A stretch of DNA of 64,000 nucleotides, from contig JAVSML010025181.1 of the NCBI GenBank assembly GCA_038503035.1, positions 1 through 64,000 on the forward strand. The letters run 5' to 3'. The DNA comes from Crocodylus rhombifer (lineage: Eukaryota > Chordata > Crocodylia > Crocodylidae). The translations under genes and the position numbers were made by a program. The notes under the pieces are model-generated. The model had not been told where the DNA came from. It did no database searches and worked only from the letters and a program-made list of their open reading frames with translations. Each line of letters begins with the position of its first letter. The stretch's first letter is position 1. Below, one piece after another: positions 46,590 to 58,062 of the stretch.

Positions 46590-47085
46590 GATTCAGCAGG
46601 TGGCCGGTGTCTGTGGGATTTATTGCTAGCACTGATTGGAATGATCATGAGCTTTTTGTGTCAGAAAGCTTGTCTAACATCTCTCCTAAGTTTATAGATG
46701 GTCCAATAAAAGACACCAAACAAAATCTGTGCCTTGCATATTTCCGGGACTATCTCAGTTATAACCAAAATACAATGCTGTTACAACACCCTAGACATTC
46801 ATAGCTTCAAAGAGTGGAAGTTTATAAATACGATTCTTAATTACTACTGTGAGTTAATGTCATTTTTGCACAGCACTGGGATTCTTGGGTGAAACATTTA
46901 AAATATCAGCAAGAAGAAAAGATTTTGGGGGGGTGATCTCTTTTATTGGACCGACTGCATGTTTGGAATCAAGTTAGATAAGCTTTTGAATGCAAGGCAT
47001 TGTTCATCAGGACCTGACGGCAAGCTTACTCTGGACCTGACAAAGAATGCCTTGTATACAAAAGCACGTCTAACTTTATTTCAAT
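46590..47085. repeat. Two copies of the AATAAAAGA-tail repeat, opposed
   Basis: Plus-strand text at about 46650-46720 reads AGAAAGCTTGTCTAACATCT and then GGTCCAATAAAAGACACC. About 220 bp later, at 46935-47010, the reverse complement appears: ATCTCTTTTATTGGACCGAC, then AGATAAGCTTTTGAATGC. A further plus copy lies at 52195-52270. This variant shares its tail with family A but has TCTAACAT instead of the poly-T linker. Confidence 0.55.
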
Positions 47086-49221
47086 CATGCAGTTGGCCCA
47101 ATATAAAATATCACCCCCCCCCAAAAAACCTTGCTTTTTCCATAATTCCTGGACTAATGTGACTACAGCACTGCAACACTACCAAAATAAATGTTTCATT
47201 TGCAATGACTGCATTGCTCATGTAGGTAGATAATATAGTTAACTTGCTCACTGTTCAAGTGGGCTGGATTGCAACTGTTATTCCTGTCTCACTGGGAAAT
47301 CACTGATGTTTCACCAGCAGGAAACTACAAGAACAGGGTAGCGTACAAGGCTCGTTATTGCAACAGGTGCTATTATTATTAAACGATAACAATGTGTTTG
47401 GCATTGTAGGAGACATAGGATATACTGACCTTTTCAGACAGAGCTTCAGGCATGATCTCCAAAGAGCCTGAACAGCTTAGATGGCTGAATGTTTTTTCTA
47501 CCCCCCGCCCCCCCCCCACTTTTTATAGTGATTTTTTTTTTAAATCAAACACATTTTTCTCCCATTTTCTTTTTTAAAAAGTTCCAGTTATCAATAAAGA
47601 CCAAGCACACACATATTGAACATTTTTCAGTTTAAGTCAGCTGCCAGCTGAAAACTGAGGGTATTAAACTGAAAGATCCCAAAATCTTTTAACAGAAAAG
47701 ATTTTCAGAAAATGTAAGAGAGTTGTTGAAAACATGGGTAGGTACAGATCTCTCTCCCCACCCTGCAACCCGCATTAGCTGTACCAAGATGTTATTTTTC
47801 CTGCAGGACTTAGGTGTCACAGTCAGGGTCAGGGCCCCATTATGGTAAATACTTGGACCTGAAAATAATGAAGAGATAGTTCCCAATAAGAACAGCTAAT
47901 AATGCTCATCTCCTTCAGGTTACAGTAGCTGCTACTGTGTGGCAGATTTCTGAATCTGCCTCCTAAAAATCTAAACAGACTATTGCGACAGACTTCCATA
48001 ACAAGAAGTAAAAGTGGACAAGGCATCTCCGGTCATGGCCATGGCTCATTCAAGAGTTTATCACTAAGATTCACCAGATTTATGGGACTACACAGTGATT
48101 TCTGCACAATGCCCCTGTGGAACGTCACCTTGGATAGGGCAGGGAGGAAATGGCATTGTGATCCTGCCAGCATCAGTCCAAGAGGGGGAAAAAAAACACG
48201 GCCAATTCAAGGAAGGTAAGCGTGTTATCAATATGGACTCAGGAATGGGCTGAACACTCCTATGGCACAAAGGACACTGCAGCTTTTTGCAATCTCCTCA
48301 ACAATTCAGTAGCCAAATGCCATAGTCGGCTATGTTTGGGCCCATTCTTGCTCCCAAAGTCAATGGGACCTCTCAGATTTCATTAGAAACAAATTAGGCA
48401 TTAAAAAAATAAATAAATAAAAATCTGTGCACCTGTTGCATTACTGGGAGGGAAGCCAAGCAGAACTCTACTACACTGACTGAAATGTTGTTATTTTTCC
48501 AGAAGGGATTTGAGGATATCATGATTGGCTACGGGAATAAAAGTCAGTTCAAACCCCAGATTGTGCCATACTGTTAAGTATTCCAACATGCAAATAACTG
48601 AGAATGAAAAATGTTGAGGTTATAATTCAAGGTAACTTTCCCACACTGTATAAAAGAGTGATACAGCTGGTTAAACTAGAACTTTTTTCCTCTAAGGAAA
48701 CTTCAGTTGTGTTCTTTTTTTTTTCCCCCACATTGAATTTTAAAAATAGCTTCCACTTTAGCCTTTATATGAACTGGAAAAGAACAAATGACAATAGCAC
48801 AGTAATTTGGGGGGCAATTTTCCTTAAATACATGTTCCGTTAGATATTGAACCCTTTTGGTATTTGGAAGCTTCAGGACTTAGTTCTCTGAAAGAAGCTG
48901 CATAAATTGAGGAATTCTGACAATACGGTTTGGCTTAATAGCTACTTGATCATGGCTCCTCAATGGATCACACTGTTCTGGCTGATTGGAAGGCTCGGAG
49001 ATATAGTATTACTGTGATGCTATTCAAACTGCCATGGTTAGGGCTTGTGCATGCATTTTCATTATTAAATCCTATTGTCAGGGACCTGATCATTTGGCTT
49101 TAAAATCAATCTGAGCTGTAGCCAAGTATAAAAGCCCAGAAGTACAATGACTTGACAATTTTTACATAATTTTCAAAGTTCTTATTCACTTCTATCAATA
49201 GCAACAATAATAATTATTATC
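47086..49221. other. Unannotated sequence
   Basis: There is no gene. A C-rich tract lies at about 47502-47518, with an adjacent T tract. Near 48330-48400 a block with AAAGTCAATGGGACCTCTCA may be an old dispersed-repeat fragment. Short frames have no known motifs. Confidence 0.45.
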
Positions 49222-50130
49222 TGTATTATTGTAATGTGCATGTGGTACGGGCAACAGCAGGGGGACAGGCTGCAGAGCTGTGCTAACTGTAATGTGGACT
49301 ATGACCCCCAGAGCCCCCCAGGGGGCTGGGGGACAAAGGAAGAGGAAGCAGGAAGTGGCCGGAAGAGAAGGATGGAGTGGCAAAAGAGGAACGCATGGTC
49401 ATTGGATGCCCGGGGCGGGGGTGGAGGTTGCAGAACTGGAGAACTCCCTGGCTGGGTTGACCAGGGGTGTGGACTGATGAAGCTGGACTCAGACTTGGGA
49501 GCAAATGCAGGCTGCTGTTTGAGCGCTCTCAGAATACAGGCTGCAAAGCCATTTTTCTGAGAGATTTGCATGCTTCCACCATGATCTCTCCACATCAACC
49601 CAGGGAGACATTTTGAATCTCAACCATTTCATTGTGTATGTGACCCTCTGGAAATCCACCTCTTCAGCCCCAGGCACTAGCACAAGCAGTAAGGGGGAGG
49701 TTCCCACTTTTCTATAGAAAAGGTCACAAACCAACAAGCCAAACAGAAGGAACAGGTAAAAGGTAAATAGACATTAACATGGTGGTGACATCCACTCGGC
49801 ACCCTAATTCCCCTTCCCTCCTACCCTCCCCGCCCCACCAGTCTTTAGTCCAAAGAGCACTCAAACAGCAGCCTGCACTTGCTCCTAAGTCTGACTCCAG
49901 CTCCTTCAGTCCACAGCCCTGGCTGACCCAGTCTCACCACGTACCCCCGGGTATCCACCAGCTGTGTGTTCCCTTCTTGCAGCTCCATCCTTCTCTTCCA
50001 GCTGCTACCTCTTCATTCATCCCCCAGCCCCTTGGGGACTTCTGGGGGTAGTAGTCCACATTAGTCAGCAGAGCTCTGCAGACTGCCCCTTTGCTTTTAC
50101 ACGCATCGCATGTACACATTATATTATTTT
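49222..50130. mobile_element. Fold-back element with 300-bp arms and a 300-bp spacer
   Basis: The left arm (about 49230-49540) and right arm (about 49845-50122) are imperfect reverse complements. GCAGGCTGCTGTTTGAG at 49507-49523 pairs exactly with CTCAAACAGCAGCCTGC at 49860-49876. AATGTGCA near 49233 pairs approximately with TGTACACATT ending at 50120. The spacer 49545-49845 is unrelated. Both flanks are AT-rich with TAATAATTATT-like text. Similar peptide shadows appear on opposite strands (for example 49299-49598 minus and 49779-50051 plus) because the arms are mirror copies. No transposase is present. Confidence 0.7.
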
Positions 50131-50869
50131 AAGGGGGGAGTAGGTTTCTTCTCAAAGTCCAGTATTCAAACAAGGGAGGAAGAGGAGGCAATTTCCTAGA
50201 CCAGTTTATCTCCCTCTGAAGCCATTGCTAAACAACCCCTGCTAAGGATGTCTTTCATTCCAGCCTCCTGAAAAACATACCAGAATAAAGTACAGTGTGT
50301 CTGGCCAGCAAGTATTCTCAGAAAAGGTATGTGTACCCGCAGCATTTCTACAGGGCTTGTGTTGTCCCCCACTGTAAGCTACTTACTCTCCAAAAGCTTC
50401 GCTCCAACTCATGCTGAACAGTACTGAACCACAGGAGTGGTCTTGTTGAATTCAATAGGACTTTAGATTCTGAAGTAAGGTAGCACTCACTCAGAGTAAT
50501 AGGGAAGAAGTTGGAGATGACAAGTAAATCCTGAACTTGAATACCACAAATCCTAACAATTTAGATTTTTCTCATATAATTTTTCTGGATAATTCCTTGC
50601 TTAATAATTGAATAATTTTTGGTTTGTAAGGTGGTTGGTTTGGGGAGGGGGGCAGGGGGTTGTTTTGAAATCATTCTGCTAGCTCATAGCTCCAACCAAT
50701 TGCTTCGGTTTAGTGACTGGTAGAAGGTTTCTATGTTTCTTCTGCATAGGCTACACCCAGGATTGGCTGATCTCAAAAAAAGACTGGACATATGAATGAC
50801 TCTGTCTTCCTTCCTTCAACCCACAGAATAGTTTAACCTATGATCCTCCTATCCTCTACATTTATCTGA
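50131..50869. other. Unannotated sequence
   Basis: There is no gene. The stretch includes a G-rich segment at about 50643-50660. The last 150 bp may already belong to the family A copy that follows, but I can align only its end. Confidence 0.45.
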
Positions 50870-51020
50870 TCTCTCTACAAGTACATGTATATGCTGTGAT
50901 ATAAGACTCTCATGAAGAAGGGTTTTTGGGTTTGAACCCAAAAACTTGCAAATCATTTTTTTTTAAAGTACCTAGTTGGTCTAATAAAAGATATTACCTC
51001 TTCCTCAAGAGTTTTGGATG
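50870..51020 (+). repeat. Dispersed repeat family A, 3' end
   Basis: CTCATGAAGAAGGGTTTTTG, AAAACTTGCAAATC, a T tract, and TTGGTCTAATAAAAGATATT are followed by ACCTCTTCCTCAAGAGTTTT. This is the same order as the copies at 10618, 53655 and (reversed) 37920. The 5' extent is unclear. Confidence 0.7.
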
Positions 51021-53431
51021 CCTTAAATTCAGTATTACAAAGAAATATCTCCTTTCACCACCATAGTATGATATTTTGGTTATACTTTATATTACAGTTC
51101 TACTACTAATTTATGAAGGATTAACAAGATTAAAATTGGTTTTTCGCAATTCTTGATAGATTCCTAGAGTTCAGCAAGTCAGTAGTTGTATGACTTGTAA
51201 CAACATTTCTTTATGATATACAGGTGACCCTGCTATGTCACGTTACATTTAGCATGTGTGAAGTGCACACGTTCAAGCAGTAAAACACGTGCAAAGTATG
51301 ATCATATCATAGTGAAATTATGACTTTTTGCATGGGAGGTATCACCATGTATTACAGAGGATATGTTCAGCTATTGTCAGACTGCTTCACAGATATAATA
51401 GGAGAATTTGTGGTTCTCACACAGTTGTGACATCAGCCAGGACCCCTGCCTCCCCCCACCCACTGCACCAGGTCTCCAGGTGGGATGAGGAAAGCCACAT
51501 GTCAGTATCCTGGACCTTTCATTTGTCAAGTTCCTTCAGAATCAAGTTGAAAGCTAGTTACTGGGATTGATAATCTGCTCCTCCTCAGTCCCGGCCCCAG
51601 CCCTGCACAGGAGGCAGCTCAAGACTCCAGCTTAGTACTGGGGCTGGTACCAGTGATCAGTCAGCTAAAAATGTTAGCGATTGTAGTAAACATTACTGTG
51701 TAACCACCAGGGATCCTGAATTTCACCAATTTAAAAATCACAAATTCTATGATAAAACCCACAAAATCTGTGATTAAAATGAAAGGCAACTAAATATAGG
51801 TATCAGTTAAACGCAACGTTTTCTTGATATATTAACAATTTTAAAAGAATTTAGAAGCCAACCAGTGCCTCAACCACTATAATAAAATAAATATTTACAG
51901 ATTTTGGTATTTGATTTTGGGTTTATGATCATGGAAAAAAAGAATCAGAGCTCCCCCTGCCCTCTTTAGGTCACAGAAGATAGATAGGTCCAGGCCCCTC
52001 ACTCCCAAGCCACAGCCCCTGAACCCTGCTGGTGCCCCTCACTCCCCCCACAGCCCCTTTGAGCCCTGAAACTCTGGAGTCTGCTGGAGCATGGTAATTA
52101 TCACACTCCAGAAGGCTTGATTAATTGAATCTGCACCAACAGGCTGTAATTACAGTACATCAGAACAGCCTTACTGCTTGTGTATAGGCACCTTTGTGCC
52201 TGAAAATTTGTCTAACATCTTTCTCCATTATAGTTAGTCCAATAAGAGAGATCACCAAATAAATCCTGCTTCAGGGTGCTATCCAGTATATTTCAAGACC
52301 ATCCAGACATTAAAATTAACAAAATAATTTAAGAACCAGATTTGTATGGTCAAGAGAGGACCAGTAGCACCTTCTCATCCTATGTACCCTACCCTATAGC
52401 ACATTCCAACTACAATCAAAAGCCATGTACTGCCAAGGTTTCAGCCTTTTCTAGAGGTAATTAATTACAGGGAGAGGTATAAGACAAGCTGTGCCTTTTC
52501 AGAAAGGAACTGATAGAGACAGTTCGAATTTCAGAGATGTGTATGGCCATGGACCCTTTCCCATGCCCTACCTATATCACATCTCCCATGCTTTCCGCCT
52601 ATATTGCATCTCCCCTGCCTACTCCTACCTGACTTCAGGGTAGCATTGCTAACTACCTCCCTCCTACCAACATATGTGCATTGTAATCTAGCTCTATGCC
52701 TTACACCTTTGCAAACTAGGTAGGTAATACTGGCAGTGGTAAGCAACTGTATTTGCAATACCACTCTCAGGAATGATACAAATCATCAATTACAAATTAC
52801 AGAAATCTTGTTTGCAGAGGGTATTATATAAATTATCTTGTTTTCCTTATTAATCTCATGCAAATATGAAATCAGACTGCTGATCCAGTGCTACAAGGGC
52901 CCATCACTTTCCCAAATGTGCAGTAAAACCTACCTTAATTAATTTTATTATCTGTCTCCTAGAGACCAGATGAAAGGTTTAGAAAAGATGTAGGCACTTT
53001 CAGTTAGAGGTATTCAAATGCATGCAACGTGTCCCTGGTAACCTGACTGAACCTTAGGTTATGCTGTTGTAGCCAATGCTCCTGGAAGTTATACTGGCCA
53101 ATGGCAGTCTGCTGGAATGGGGCTGTAGTAGCAGAAAAAACCCACAAATCCTTCTCTGTGCAAGCCTCTGAATAGTTTGTTCTGCCCCAAAAGCAAGTAG
53201 TGCTGAAAAGGGGAGGATGAAAGAAACAGATTATTGAAAGATACAGTGGTTGAACCCATTTTAAAACTAACATTCACCAATGAAGCCTTCCTTATCCATC
53301 CCAGGGGTGAATCTTCTGTAGAGCAGAGCTGCTCCCACTAGGATAAAGGATAGAACTGCCTGGGAAATGTATAATATTGTGTATGAAAGAACTGGTCTCA
53401 ATCATATGAACTGAAAACTTCACAGCTGAAC
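51021..53431. other. Unannotated sequence with one short repeat copy
   Basis: There is no gene. At about 52195-52270 a copy of the AATAAAAGA-tail repeat is seen (GAAAATTTGTCTAACATCTT, then GTCCAATAAGAGAGATCACC). Upstream at 52090-52170 there is TAATTA-rich text with a possible small inverted repeat. The frames at 51328-51570, 52531-52764 and 53004-53273 have no known domain. Confidence 0.45.
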
Positions 53432-53770
53432 ATGACAGAAGCAAAATTCAACACCCTGCCTCCAATCCAACACCATCAGGTAACAAGACTGATTCAACCT
53501 ATTGTCTGTGCCAACTTTCCATACTCACCAAGCAGTCCTTTTTTTAAATGGACTGTTATATTCAGGGGTATCCTAACACCTTTTACCTCCCCAGTGCAAG
53601 ATGAAGTTTCATTTTTACCTGGAAGCACTTTTGCACTCTTTGTATTCTCCTATGCCTGAGGAAGGGTGTTTGGACCCAAAAGCTTGCAAAGAAAGAATTT
53701 TGTGCTACTATTTGGTTGGTCTAATAAAAGATATCGCCTCTACTCTAAGAGTTTTGTCTGCCCGGTCTCA
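53432..53770 (+). repeat. Dispersed repeat family A
   Basis: AGAAGCAAAATTCAACACCC at the start corresponds to GGAAGCAAAATTCAACACCT at 10253. The end has TATGCCTGAGGAAGGGTGTT, AAAAGCTTGCAAAGAAAGAA, TTGGTCTAATAAAAGATATC and GCCTCTACTCTAAGAGTTTT. The middle is diverged from the other long copies. A CR1 inserted about 90 bp downstream. There is no reading frame. Confidence 0.75.
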
Positions 53771-53862
53771 ATAACACTTTCATTCAAAAGTTTTTGCAGG
53801 TCCAGGATAGAACTCCCTGTCAGAGAGAAAGATGGCTCCAGTGTGGCCCATAGCCAGGGCCG

Positions 53863-54503
53863 TTTCATAGTTTCATAGTAGCTAGAGTCGGAAGGGACCT
53901 AGGTAGATCATCTACTCCGACCCCCTGCCTTGGCAGGAAAGAGCACCGGGGTCAGATGACCCCGGCAAGGTGCTCATCTAACTTCCTTTTAAAAATCCCC
54001 AGGCTAGGAGCCTGCACCACTTCCCCTGGAAGCCGGTTCCAGGCCCTAGCCACCCTGACTGTGAAGTAGCGCCTCCTAATATCTAATCTAAACTTACCCT
54101 CCGCCAGCTTGTGACCATTATTCCTGGTCACTCCTGGCAGCACACGGGGGAACAGGGACTCCCCCAATACCTGCTGATCCCCCCTGACCAGTCTGTAGCA
54201 GGCCACAAGGTCCCCCCTTAACCTTCTCTTGTGGAGGCTAAACAGGTTCAGGTCCCGTAGCCTCTCCTCATAAGGCCTGCCCTGCTGACCCCTGATCATA
54301 CGAGTGGCTCTCCTCTGGACTCTTTCCATATCGTCCACGTCCCTCTTGAAGTGTGGCGCCCAGAACTGGACGCAGTACTCCAGCTGCGGCCTGACCAGTG
54401 CCGCATAGAGGGGGAGGATCACCTCCCTGGACCTGCTCGAGATGCATCTGTGGATGCATGACAGGGTACGGTTGGCCTTCCTGACTGCCTCCTCCGTTCC
54501 TAG
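53863..54503 (-). mobile_element. CR1 LINE 3' end, well preserved
   Basis: The 3' end at the left reads TTTCATAGTTTCATAG, two units of the 8-bp CR1 tail repeat in reverse complement. Next comes the short 3' UTR and then an unbroken C-terminal ORF2 frame. The 5' truncation lies near 54503. It is the same subfamily as the 43352 copy. Confidence 0.93.
53952..54503 (-). pseudogene. CR1 ORF2 C-terminus, open but 5'-truncated
   Basis: About 183 codons stay open: '[17 protein letters not shown]', '[20 protein letters not shown]', '[20 protein letters not shown]', '[20 protein letters not shown]', '[20 protein letters not shown]', 'TVRVARAWNRLPGEVVQAPS' and the end 'FKRKLDEHLAG'. This is the full conserved tail of CR1 ORF2 downstream of RT. 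There is no RT or endonuclease, so it cannot act alone. The open frame nominally begins at 54539, in foreign sequence beyond the truncation. It is the least damaged LINE frame in the window. Confidence 0.92.
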
Positions 54504-54745
54504 TGGGGGGTGAATCGGGGCAACTGCCCCAGGCTCCATGCTTTGTGGGGCCTGCAGAGCCAGGTGGAGCAGTGGCTCTGTGTCCAGTCGCTCACTACCC
54601 CTGCCCCCCTTCTGCTGCCACTACCAATGGCAGTGGCAGCTTCTTTGGGTCCAGGGCCCATGGGATTGGAGCAGGGGTGGGGCCCCACATGGGCTGATTT
54701 GCCCTGGGCCCCGCACTGTGCTGGGGTCAGCTCTGCCCATAGCAT
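54504..54745 (+). repeat. GC-rich repeat abutting the CR1 truncation (tentative)
   Basis: CGGGGCAACTGCCCCAGGCT near 54517 and GATTTGCCCTGGGCCCCGCA near 54696 resemble GCCCCGGGCCCC-containing ends of non-autonomous DNA transposons seen in reptiles. I cannot define true termini or a target duplication. The 176-codon frame 54510-55040 starts in this GC-rich text and is not credible as a gene. Confidence 0.3.
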
Positions 54746-56239
54746 TAGGATTATGAGTATGACAATCACATGGGAAGCCCTGGTTCAAAAAGTTCCTCAA
54801 CAGCAAGAAGTATTTAAATCTGGTCTCCCACATTTTGGCCAGTGCCCTAGCCATTGGGATATGGATACTTCTGGTCCAATTTTGCAAGTGTTGTGTAAGA
54901 TCTTGTGCGAATCTAACCTTCTATTTCCAAATGGGTTTTTTTCCTCCTTTTATCAGAAACATCTGAAAAGTAAGAGTTGTCATTCAATCCAGAACTTTTT
55001 TTCATTTTATTTTATTTTTTTGAAACTACCTTTGAGTTAAAGGAGCAGTTTTTCACTCAAAAATACTGATGATACCACTATATGAATGGCTTAGACTTCT
55101 TCTCATTCCACCATGCACTGAGCTGGAATGCACCAAGCTATTACAGTCCCCAGTATTACAGTATTACAGCAAGACAGTTGGACTTGAAATCCGGTAGAAC
55201 AAGCCATGCATGGCACATGAAAAAAAATAATACGGTCCCCCAAATGGATCTCAGGTCAAAGAATACTGGAGAGATTTTTCTGTCAGCAGTATGCATCCAT
55301 GCCTCACTTCTCTCCTTGGTAAGCAGTCTTCCTCTAACTGTCTCAATATGGGGACAACAGGTTTACTCCAAAGTAAGCTGACATGACTATGTAGTAAAAG
55401 TGAATGAGATCCATGACAGCCTTAATATGTATTCAGGGGTAAAATTAGTCTTGGAAAAAAAGCAAAGAAACTTTAACCTGGGTAAAGTTACATGGTATGT
55501 AAGTAGTATATCCACAGCTCCACCAACTTCAGCACAAGGTAGCCGTGTGAATAATGCTGTGAAGCTAAAATCATCTCTCTCATGGTATCTCTAGCTCACC
55601 ACACTTGGTGTAGTGTCTATTCTGTAACCCAGTGCAATTTTATTCCAGAATAAAATCCACTGAAATTAGTTTGAAACAAATGTCATGTGTCCATACCTTT
55701 AATAGGCTGCTTTAATAGGATCATGTGATGCTCTGAAGCCAAGGATCCAGAATGCACAATAACAAATGCATTTTGAACAAAGGAGTGAAAGAGTTTCACC
55801 ATCACAATCAGAAAGCATTCACTATTGACCTCATTACCTTCTTCCAAAAAACTTAAACCAGGTAGAATTTTTCTCCAAAACCGCAAAAAAAAAAAAAAAT
55901 ATATAGACTCCTTAATGTCTGCTAGGGATTTGCTTTGGCCAACTTATTTTATCTGGCAGAAATTAAGGGTTTCTACTGCTACCCATCATTAAAAACAAAC
56001 ACATCAGGCTCAGAAAGGCACTGCATGGATGAATTAAGAAAGTGCATCTGTCCCATAGGTTTCTGTCTCCCAGTAAGTAGAAAATAACACTTCAGAAAGA
56101 TAAATCAGTTCTTATTAAAACACTAACTCTATAAAGAGATTTTCCTACCTAGAATCCCCATTTTTATTGCAATATTATTATTTTTTTGTCCCGACTCCAC
56201 ATAACCCACCATATTAAGAATGACCATTGTTGATTAGCA
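54746..56239. other. Unannotated AT-rich sequence
   Basis: There is no gene or repeat that I can name. A run of about 14 A lies near 55886-55899. The frames at 55082-55381 and 55683-55886 have no known domain. Confidence 0.5.
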
Positions 56240-57009
56240 CATAAGATTAGGGTTAGCATATTTCCAGTTCCCAAAAAGAGGACACCTCTCAGAGAGGGGG
56301 ATAATATATGGGGGCGGGGGGGAGGGCAGTGATATGCCCAAGCCCTGCCCCATTCCTCTCACGCCCAAGCCACAGCCCCCACCCATCCCTGCTGCTTCCA
56401 TTCACTCCCAACCCACAGCCCCCTGCACTTCCCCCAGCCCTGTAGCATCTCCTGGCTGCCTTGCCCCTGCTAGCGCAGACACTGGCCCCCACCTAGCAAC
56501 ACCTGGCCATGCAGCTTCTTGCTGTCTCTGAAGGGCCTCTCCACCCCTTTCCCCTGCCAGAGGGGCAGGCACCTCCCCCACCCTGCTGCAGCCCCAGTGC
56601 CTGAACAGCTTCCCCCAATGCCAGCAGGCACCTGCCCCACACCCCCCATCCCCCTATCAGACACATGTGCACACAGTCCCCAAGCCCTGGCCCTCCAACC
56701 CCCACACCCCATAGACTTACATGCATATAGCTGCTGGGGCAGCTCCTACCACCCTTCCTGGCTGCGTGATGTGCATGTGCACGTGCATGTGGTTCCCCCT
56801 GCCTCCAATCACCTTACTCCCTCTCCCCACAGCCCCAGGCAGCTCTTTGCTAGGGCAAGCCAGGAAGGTGTTGGAAAAACTTCGATGCTGAACAGTGCAA
56901 AATCTCAGACATTTGTTCATATTTTTAAAAACCACCTGGACAGAGAAGGGAGGACCCAAAAAGAGGACCCGTCTGGTCAAACCCAGACATAGGGAGCCCT
57001 ACTTAAGAT
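56240..57009 (-). mobile_element. hAT-like non-autonomous element, copy 1
   Basis: The element is 56248-57001 (754 bp). Its ends are TAGGGTTAGCATATTTCC and, in reverse complement, TAGGGCTCCCTATGTCTGGG. The flanks CATAAGAT (56240-56247) and CTTAAGAT (57002-57009) differ at one of eight bases and look like an aged 8-bp target duplication. Both ends carry AAAAAGAGGAC subterminal text. The reverse complement of the right half matches the left half of copy 2 (ATTTTGCACTGTTCAGCATC versus ATTTTGCACTACTCAGCATC). The GC-rich centre carries no transposase. Confidence 0.7.
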
Positions 57010-57262
57010 ACAGAATTCCCAAGGCACAAGTAGAATGTGTTGCCGGCCCCTCCTCCTTGACCTTTTAGCTCCTCTTACTTTTGCTTTTATGGAATTCACT
57101 CAAATTGCTGAGCTTCACAATAAGCCTCTCCTGGCCCATTTCATTGAAGCTGCACTGGGCAACTTGCTAATCAAGGCTCTGAGCAATGAAGTTTTTGAAA
57201 GGCTCTTCACACTGGTCCACAGAGGTAGTGAACAGGGAAGAGGATGCAGAGCTGGTTTTAAG
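57010..57262. other. Spacer between two hAT-like copies
   Basis: This is 253 bp of unique-looking sequence without a gene. GCTGAGCTTCACAATAAGCC and similar text is unremarkable. Confidence 0.5.
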
Positions 57263-58062
57263 TAGGGTTACTATGCATCCAGGTTTTCCTGGACACGTGT
57301 TCCTTGTGGGCCCTTCCATCTCCATCTGGGCAGTTTTTAAAAATGTGAAAAAATGTCCAGGATTTTGCACTACTCAGCATCAAAGTTTTTTTTTTTTTCC
57401 AGGCACATCCCAGCCTGCCCTAGCAAGGAGCTGCTTGCAGCTGTGGGGAGCAAAGGGAGGGCAATTGGATGCAGGGGACACTATATGTGTATGCACATGC
57501 ACTCACACACGGCCAGCATAGCCAGGCAGGGTGGCAGGAGAAGCCCTGGCAGCTGGATACAGGTTAGTCTGAGGGACAAGGGCTCAAAGACCAGGGCTTG
57601 TGGACGGTCCGAGGGGCTGTGTGGGGCACACAAGTCTATGCATGTGGCGGGAGGGGGGTGTGGAGGCAAATGGGTGTGAGGGGGAGTGGATGCCTGCCAG
57701 CCCTGGGGGAGCTGTCCAGGCACGGGGGCTGCAGCAGGGTGGGGGAGGTAGGGTAGGTGCCTGCCCCTCTAGCAGGGGAAGGGGGTGGGGCGTGGTCCTT
57801 CGGGGCAGCAGGGAGCTGCAGTCTGGCCAGCGGCGCCGGGGCCAGTGCTCACAGGGGCAGGGCAGTCAGGAGATGCTGCAAGACTGGGGGAAGCAGGGGG
57901 CTGCAGATTGGGAGCGAGGGGCAGCAGTAGGGACAGGAGGGCTGTGAGTCAGGAGTTAGGGGCAGCAGTAGGGCTGGAGGGGCTGGGGCATTAGTGTGCC
58001 CCCCCCCACAATCATATTACCCCTCCCCCCAACAGTGCCCTCTTTTTGAAACTATGGTAACT
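57263..58062 (+). mobile_element. hAT-like non-autonomous element, copy 2
   Basis: The left end is TAGGGTTACTATGCATCCAG and the right end, reversed, is AGTTACCATAGTTTCAAAAA followed by GAGGGCAC. Left-side text through AAGGAGCTGCTTGCAGCTGT parallels the inverted copy 1. Flanks GTTTTAAG (57255-57262) and ATTTTTAG (58063-58070) agree at six of eight bases, a weak trace of a target duplication. The GC-rich middle (57600-57960) contains short, repeat-derived frames only. Confidence 0.65.

Noticed and set aside
54510..55040. 176-codon plus-strand frame
   Set aside because: It begins in GC-rich repeat text and ends in T-rich sequence with no domain, and two other frames are open over the same start.
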